NCBI RefSeq assembly: GCF_016919725.2
Contig: NZ_JAJERH010000030.1
Span: forward strand, 1 to 46,483
Length of the DNA stretch: 46,483 bases
From: Virgibacillus sp. AGTR
GTDB taxonomy: Bacteria; Bacillota; Bacilli; Bacillales; Amphibacillaceae
Direction: 5' to 3'
Of the stretch, positions 43,146 through 46,483 are shown piece by piece (the stretch's first letter is position 1; every line of letters begins with the position of its first letter). Below the pieces are notes generated by a model, which saw only the letters and a program-made list of their open reading frames with translations, did not search any database and had not been told where the DNA came from. The position numbers and the translations under genes were made by a program.

Positions 43146-43177
43146 GCTTTGGAAATTAATGGGGGTTGAATAAGTTG

Positions 43178-43303
43178 ATGATTAAGCAAATTTCATTGGA
43201 TTCAGAATGGGTTGATTTAATCAGACAGGCAAAAACATTAGGCATACCCTTAGAAGAAATTCGTGATTTTTTACATCAATCAGAGAATAAAAATAAAGTA
43301 TGA
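43178..43303 (+). CDS. sinI: SinI-like antirepressor peptide
   Basis: A 41-residue peptide (ATG 43178; a TTG at 43175 is slightly better spaced from GGGGG at 43161). Residues 8-34 (DSEWVDLIRQAKTLGIPLEE, then IRDFL) match the SinI helical hairpin, which also resembles the C-terminal DEEWLKIVQEAMESGVTKEQ segment of the SinR-like neighbour. In B. subtilis SinI forms a heterodimer with SinR and relieves repression of biofilm genes. The gene is directly upstream of sinR, as in B. subtilis. Confidence 0.85.
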   Translation: MIKQISLDSEWVDLIRQAKTLGIPLEEIRDFLHQSENKNKV

Positions 43304-43345
43304 ATTACAGCAAACTATAAATAGAATAACTCACCTTACTTATGG

Positions 43346-43351
43346 TATAAT
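43346..43351 (+). promoter_or_regulatory. Extended -10 promoter of sinR
   Basis: TGGTATAAT: TATAAT at 43346-43351 with the upstream TG of an extended -10. Expected transcription starts near 43358, which rules out a start codon at 43357 and supports TTG 43375 as the sinR start on this transcript. Confidence 0.55.
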
Positions 43352-43374
43352 TCCCATTGAAAGAAGGTGAGAAC

Positions 43375-43701
43375 TTGATCGGTGAAAAAATTAAGAGTTT
43401 ACGTACTGATAAGAAAATGTCTATCTCAGAATTAGCTGAAAAAGCCGGTGTTGCTAAATCTTATTTAAGTTCGATTGAACGTAATATACAGATTAATCCA
43501 TCGATCCAGTTTATCGAAAAGATTAGCAAGGTATTAGGAGTTTCAGTCAATGAATTGATTCGAGATGAAAAAAAGAATGAACCTGAAGAATTGGATGAAG
43601 AATGGCTAAAAATCGTACAAGAAGCTATGGAATCAGGTGTTACGAAAGAACAATTTAAAGAGTATCTAGAATTCAATAAATGGAGAAGTAATAGACGTTA
43701 A
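43375..43701 (+). CDS. sinR: SinR-like biofilm and motility regulator
   Basis: A 108-residue protein from TTG 43375 (MIGEKIKSLRTDKKMSISEL), matching the SinR start and preceded by GAAGGTGA. The N-terminal HTH_3 domain (about 5-60, ELAEKAGVAKSYLSSIERN) binds DNA. The C-terminal SinI-like helical hairpin (about 75-105, DEEWLKIVQEAMESGVTKEQ) mediates multimerisation and binding to SinI. In bacilli SinR represses matrix genes and switches between motile and biofilm states. A short terminator follows. Length and domains match the B. subtilis protein closely. Confidence 0.92.
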   Translation: MIGEKIKSLRTDKKMSISELAEKAGVAKSYLSSIERNIQINPSIQFIEKISKVLGVSVNELIRDEKKNEPEELDEEWLKIVQEAMESGVTKEQFKEYLEFNKWRSNRR

Positions 43702-43730
43702 CCGTGAGCTTAAGCTAGCGGTTTTTATTT
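43700..43730 (+). terminator. sinR terminator
   Basis: AACCG and CGGTT flank AGCTTAAGCT, followed by TTTATTTT. Confidence 0.75.
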
Positions 43731-44010
43731 TGGGAATCGAAGTGAAATTTAAATTCTGTATTTCTATGATGTTTTTAAAGCTAAATCTACAGATTAGGGT
43801 GAATACATCTCAATCAAATAACATGAACGGTTGGAGACAGATTATAATTGCTTTACCTTTATTATTTCCATTTTTCCGAAGTTCTGCATATAATGAAGAG
43901 GGTAGTGTAGAAACATTTATCAACTTGACGGAATCAACCGACATTTAATGGTCAGAAAATAATGAATGAAAGCGAATGCTGTAGTAATGACGCTATTTTC
44001 TTTAAAGAAA
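43731..44010. other. Gap, no convincing gene
   Basis: An open frame (to 43948) begins within the sinR terminator and lacks a ribosome site. A later in-frame ATG (43823) would give a peptide with a hydrophobic N-terminus but also has no ribosome site. Nothing else stands out. Confidence 0.35.
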
Positions 44011-44018
44011 CGACATTG

Positions 44019-44027
44019 TTCGACAAA
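44019..44027. promoter_or_regulatory. Possible Spo0A box
   Basis: TTCGACAAA, complement TTTGTCGAA, contains the TGTCGAA Spo0A core. It is 72 bp upstream of a 55-aa gene. A 7-base core is expected by chance several times per 46 kb, so support is weak. Confidence 0.3.
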
Positions 44028-44098
44028 TCCTCGTTTTATTTTATGTTATAGTTCTATGTATCTAGCAATTTATGTAAAAAAATAAGGGCGGGAACAAA

Positions 44099-44266
44099 AT
44101 GGGTGAGCAAGAGAAATACAAGAACTTGCTAAAAAAAGTTATAAAGGAAACAGAAGATCATAAGATAAAATCATCCGAAGAGATGGTAAGAGCGCTAGTA
44201 AATGAGTTGGGAAATAGCAGTATGCCTAGTGCAGCTGGTGGAAAATCACAGTCTTTTGCAGAGTAA
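44099..44266 (+). CDS. Small hydrophilic protein, function unknown
   Basis: A 55-residue protein (begins MGEQEKYKNLLKKVIKETED, ends SAAGGKSQSFAE) after AAGGGCGGGAAC. The helical charged N-terminal half and Ser/Gly-rich tail have no recognised family. It is in a stand-alone unit with a possible terminator 43-93 bp after the stop. The position between sinR and nagA gives no functional clue. Confidence 0.6.
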   Translation: MGEQEKYKNLLKKVIKETEDHKIKSSEEMVRALVNELGNSSMPSAAGGKSQSFAE

Positions 44267-44308
44267 TCAACATAGTAACAATTAACAAATATTGCGTATA
44301 TTTCTCAT

Positions 44309-44359
44309 AAAGCAGAAAGTGGGGCTATTTCAACATATAAGAAATGGTTCTGCTTTTTT
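44309..44359 (+). terminator. Terminator after the 55-aa gene
   Basis: AAAGCAGAA and TTCTGCTTT pair with an inner ATTTC/GAAAT stem, followed by TTTT. Confidence 0.65.
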
Positions 44360-44450
44360 GTGTTTTATGTGAAAGATTACCTTATCTTCAGCAAAATCCT
44401 ACCAAAGTATGGTATGATGAAATTTGAGTTTTTAAGATAACATATTCGAT

Positions 44451-44481
44451 AATTGATACTATCAGTTTTTACTTATATAAA
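44451..44481 (+). promoter_or_regulatory. nagA promoter with overlapping palindromic operator
   Basis: TTGATA (44453-44458), 17 bases, TATAAA (44476-44481) is a good SigA promoter. The -35 lies inside a palindrome, TGATA-C-TATCA (44454-44464). This is where a GntR-type repressor such as NagR would block transcription; the sequence differs from the usual TGGT...ACCA dre site. Confidence 0.55.
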
Positions 44482-44529
44482 ATAGAAATACTGCGCAACC
44501 ATAGTGAACGGAGAAAGGATGAATGCGAA

Positions 44530-45723
44530 ATGGATCAAGACAATCCTATTTATATTAAGAATGCTACAATATATGCTGAGCAGGAAGTCATTGAAAATGG
44601 TGGTCTGCTACTTTCGCATGGGAAAATAGCAGGAATTTATTCTAAACAGGAACCAAAACAATTGCCAAAAGAGGTACAAGTAATTAATGGGGAAGGTTTA
44701 AATATAATACCTGGGTTTATTGATGGGCATATACATGGGGCTGCAGGTGCAGATGTTATGGACGCTACAGAAGAAGCCTTAGATACAATGGCTTCAACTC
44801 TTCCAAAAGAGGGAACCACCAGCTTCTTAGCGACCACGATCACACAATCTCCAGAACAAATTGAGCAGGCACTTATGAATGTGGCATCCTATAAAAATAA
44901 ACCCGGTCAGTCAGACATTATCGGTGTTCATTTGGAAGGACCATTTATTGAAAAGGGAAAAGCCGGAGCACAGCCGCTTGAATATATTGTTAAGCCAGAT
45001 GAGAAACTATTCAATAAATGGCAAAATCTTTCTGGAAATAATATTAAAACCATTACAATGGCACCTGAGCATGATCAAAATGGAAGCTTTATAAAAAGAC
45101 TAACGAAAGCTGGAATTAATGTCTCAGCTGGGCATACAGATACAGATTATGCTGGAATTAAGCAAGCGGCAGCATACGGTGTAAGACAACTGACACATTT
45201 ATGTAATGCAATGTCCGGTATCCACCATCGTGACATTGGTGTTGTAGGTGCTGCTTTTGAGTTGGAAGAATTACGGGCAGAGCTCATTGCAGACGGCATA
45301 CACGTTGTACCTGAGATGCTGCAATTAATTTATCAAAATATGGGAAGTAGTAGGCTATTGCTCATAACTGACGCAATGCGAGCAAAGTGTCTCCCGCCAG
45401 GTAATTATGAACTTGGAGGGCAGCCTGTTAAGGTTTCTGAAGACCGTGCCTTGTTGGAGAATGGTACACTTGCTGGAAGTATCTTGAAAATGCATGAGGG
45501 AGCACAACAAATGCTAAGCATGAAAGATGTTTCTATTAAAAATATAGTGGAAATGACAGCGATGAATCCAGCAAAGCAGGTAGGAATGTTTAAGACAAAA
45601 GGTAGTATCTTAGACGGTAAGGATGCAGATATCCTAATCGTGGATGACCAGCTTTCTATTAAATACACGATTTGTCGAGGTGTAGTTGCTTTTGAAGGAG
45701 ATGACGGAAATGGAACTAATTAA
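44530..45723 (+). CDS. nagA: N-acetylglucosamine-6-phosphate deacetylase
   Basis: A 397-residue amidohydrolase. Metal and substrate motifs are visible: IPGFIDGHIHGAAG (about 57-70), GVHLEGPFIEKGKAGAQ (Glu about 137), VSAGHTDTDY (about 198-207), QLTHLCNAMSGIHHRDIG (about 220-237) and LITDAM (catalytic Asp about 281). It removes acetate from GlcNAc-6-P, feeding NagB. GGAGAAAGG precedes the ATG. Its end overlaps nagB by 14 bp. A promoter-operator lies 50-80 bp upstream. Confidence 0.95.
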   Translation: MDQDNPIYIKNATIYAEQEVIENGGLLLSHGKIAGIYSKQEPKQLPKEVQVINGEGLNIIPGFIDGHIHGAAGADVMDATEEALDTMASTLPKEGTTSFLATTITQSPEQIEQALMNVASYKNKPGQSDIIGVHLEGPFIEKGKAGAQPLEYIVKPDEKLFNKWQNLSGNNIKTITMAPEHDQNGSFIKRLTKAGINVSAGHTDTDYAGIKQAAAYGVRQLTHLCNAMSGIHHRDIGVVGAAFELEELRAELIADGIHVVPEMLQLIYQNMGSSRLLLITDAMRAKCLPPGNYELGGQPVKVSEDRALLENGTLAGSILKMHEGAQQMLSMKDVSIKNIVEMTAMNPAKQVGMFKTKGSILDGKDADILIVDDQLSIKYTICRGVVAFEGDDGNGTN

Positions 45724-46435
45724 GGTAAAAGACTACAATGAAATGAGCAAGCGGGCTTGTTCATTCATTATAGAAAAAGTAAATAATATGGAGAAGCCTG
45801 TACTAGGCTTGGCGACAGGTTCAACTCCAGAAGGCTTATACCAAAATTTAATAGAAAAATATCAAAAGCAGGAAGTTACTTTTGATCACGTTCAAACCTT
45901 TAATTTGGATGAGTATGTTGGCCTGAAAAAGGACGATCCGAATAGTTATGATTACTATATGAATGAGAAATTATTTAAACATATAGGTATTCCGAGAGAG
46001 CAGACCCACTTACCAAGTGGAGATGCTGCTGACCTGAGTCAGGAAGCTTTGCAGTATGAATCACTAATTCAGGAAGCAGGTAATATTGATGTTCAAATTT
46101 TAGGTCTTGGTCTAAATGGACATATTGGATTTAATGAACCGGGTACGCAATTTAGTAGTCGTACACATATTGTACAATTAGATGAGTCAACCAGAAATGC
46201 AAACGCGCGATTCTTCCCAACAATTGAAGATGTTCCAAAACAAGCTATAACAATGGGAATAGATACGATTATGCAAAGTAAGATGATTGTATTACTCGTT
46301 TCTGGTGAAAAAAAAGCGAATGCTCTTTCTCAATTGATTGACGGAGAAGTAACAGAAGCATTTCCAGCTTCTATCTTACAAACCCATAGCAATGTTATGA
46401 TTATTGCGGATCAGGCTGCTTGCTCGAAGCTATAA
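45710..46435 (+). CDS. nagB: Glucosamine-6-phosphate deaminase
   Basis: A 241-residue enzyme. ATG 45710 (MELIKVKDYNEM) is chosen because AAGGAG is 9 bases upstream and the N-terminus fits NagB; an ATG at 45686 would add 8 residues with no ribosome site. Motifs: GLATGSTPEGLYQNL (about 34-48), TFNLDEYVGL (about 63-72) and GLGLNGHIGFNEPG (about 127-140, active-site His). It converts GlcN-6-P to fructose-6-P and ammonia. Translationally coupled to nagA. A regulator (nagR) would be expected just beyond the window. Confidence 0.95.
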   Translation: MELIKVKDYNEMSKRACSFIIEKVNNMEKPVLGLATGSTPEGLYQNLIEKYQKQEVTFDHVQTFNLDEYVGLKKDDPNSYDYYMNEKLFKHIGIPREQTHLPSGDAADLSQEALQYESLIQEAGNIDVQILGLGLNGHIGFNEPGTQFSSRTHIVQLDESTRNANARFFPTIEDVPKQAITMGIDTIMQSKMIVLLVSGEKKANALSQLIDGEVTEAFPASILQTHSNVMIIADQAACSKL

Positions 46436-46483
46436 TACGAGGCTGAGACAAAAGAATGAAGAAACAATAAAAAACGAACGATA

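Noticed and set aside
43085-43150. GGAGCAAAGTC segment as a possible second c-di-GMP (GEMM) riboswitch
   Set aside because: Only a short GCAAAG-like match; the GGGCAAAC, tetraloop and receptor parts seen at 18793 are missing.
43730-43948. 72-aa frame after sinR
   Set aside because: Starts inside the sinR terminator with no ribosome site; an internal ATG also lacks one.

Overview
The window is low-GC Firmicute DNA of the Bacillaceae type. The evidence is strong AGGAGG ribosome sites, frequent TTG/GTG starts, a sodium-type flagellar stator (MotPS), SinI/SinR, LtaS, a PbpC-type penicillin-binding protein, a YdjO-type cold-inducible protein, SigD-type motility promoters and Bacillaceae dispersed repeats. 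A halotolerant or alkaliphilic genus such as Oceanobacillus or Virgibacillus fits best; this is inference from gene content. No rRNA, tRNA, insertion sequence or CRISPR array was seen.

Layout. 1-2.7 kb: a 36-aa accessory peptide, a PutP-type sodium symporter and an arginase-fold hydrolase that lacks one canonical metal-ligand Asp. 2.7-4.1 kb: two small coiled-coil proteins with identical 3' hairpins. 4.1-7.4 kb: DMT permease, alpha/beta hydrolase and an AtoE-type short-chain fatty acid carrier. 7.4-16 kb: a flagellin and flagellin-modification block. hag has a SigD promoter and two CsrA-type hairpins in its leader. After a gap holding two palindromic repeats comes a SigD-promoter operon (unknown 202-aa protein, Maf glycosyltransferase, pyruvyl-transferase-like protein), facing a convergent neuB-neuC-neuA operon for a sialic-acid-type sugar. 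16-22.3 kb: YfmT/YfmS-like aldehyde dehydrogenase and soluble chemoreceptor, divergent from a c-di-GMP-I riboswitch, motP, motS and a membrane chemoreceptor. 22.4-26 kb: ltaS, a type I toxin-antitoxin locus, and a small Cys-rich protein. 26-33 kb: CynX-type MFS permease, a decayed MFS pseudogene, a DASS carboxylate carrier, and the 5-oxoprolinase operon pxpB-pxpA-pxpC behind a cre site. 33-39 kb: MFS permease plus Cof-type phosphatase, YdjO, and an aldehyde dehydrogenase (cre site) with a DUF779 partner, then an IDEAL-domain protein. 39-42.4 kb: PbpC-like PBP and an LCP wall-polymer ligase. 42.4-46.4 kb: sinI and sinR, a 55-aa protein, and nagA-nagB behind a palindromic operator.

The main themes are: (i) motility, where SigD-like promoters, CsrA sites and a c-di-GMP riboswitch seem to tie flagellin, its glycosylation, Na+ stators and chemoreceptors together; (ii) a dispersed 3'-end repeat with terminator-like hairpins, six copies here, four of them just downstream of genes in the same orientation; and (iii) small unannotated loci (type I toxin, symporter accessory peptide, SinI-like peptide, coiled-coil pair).
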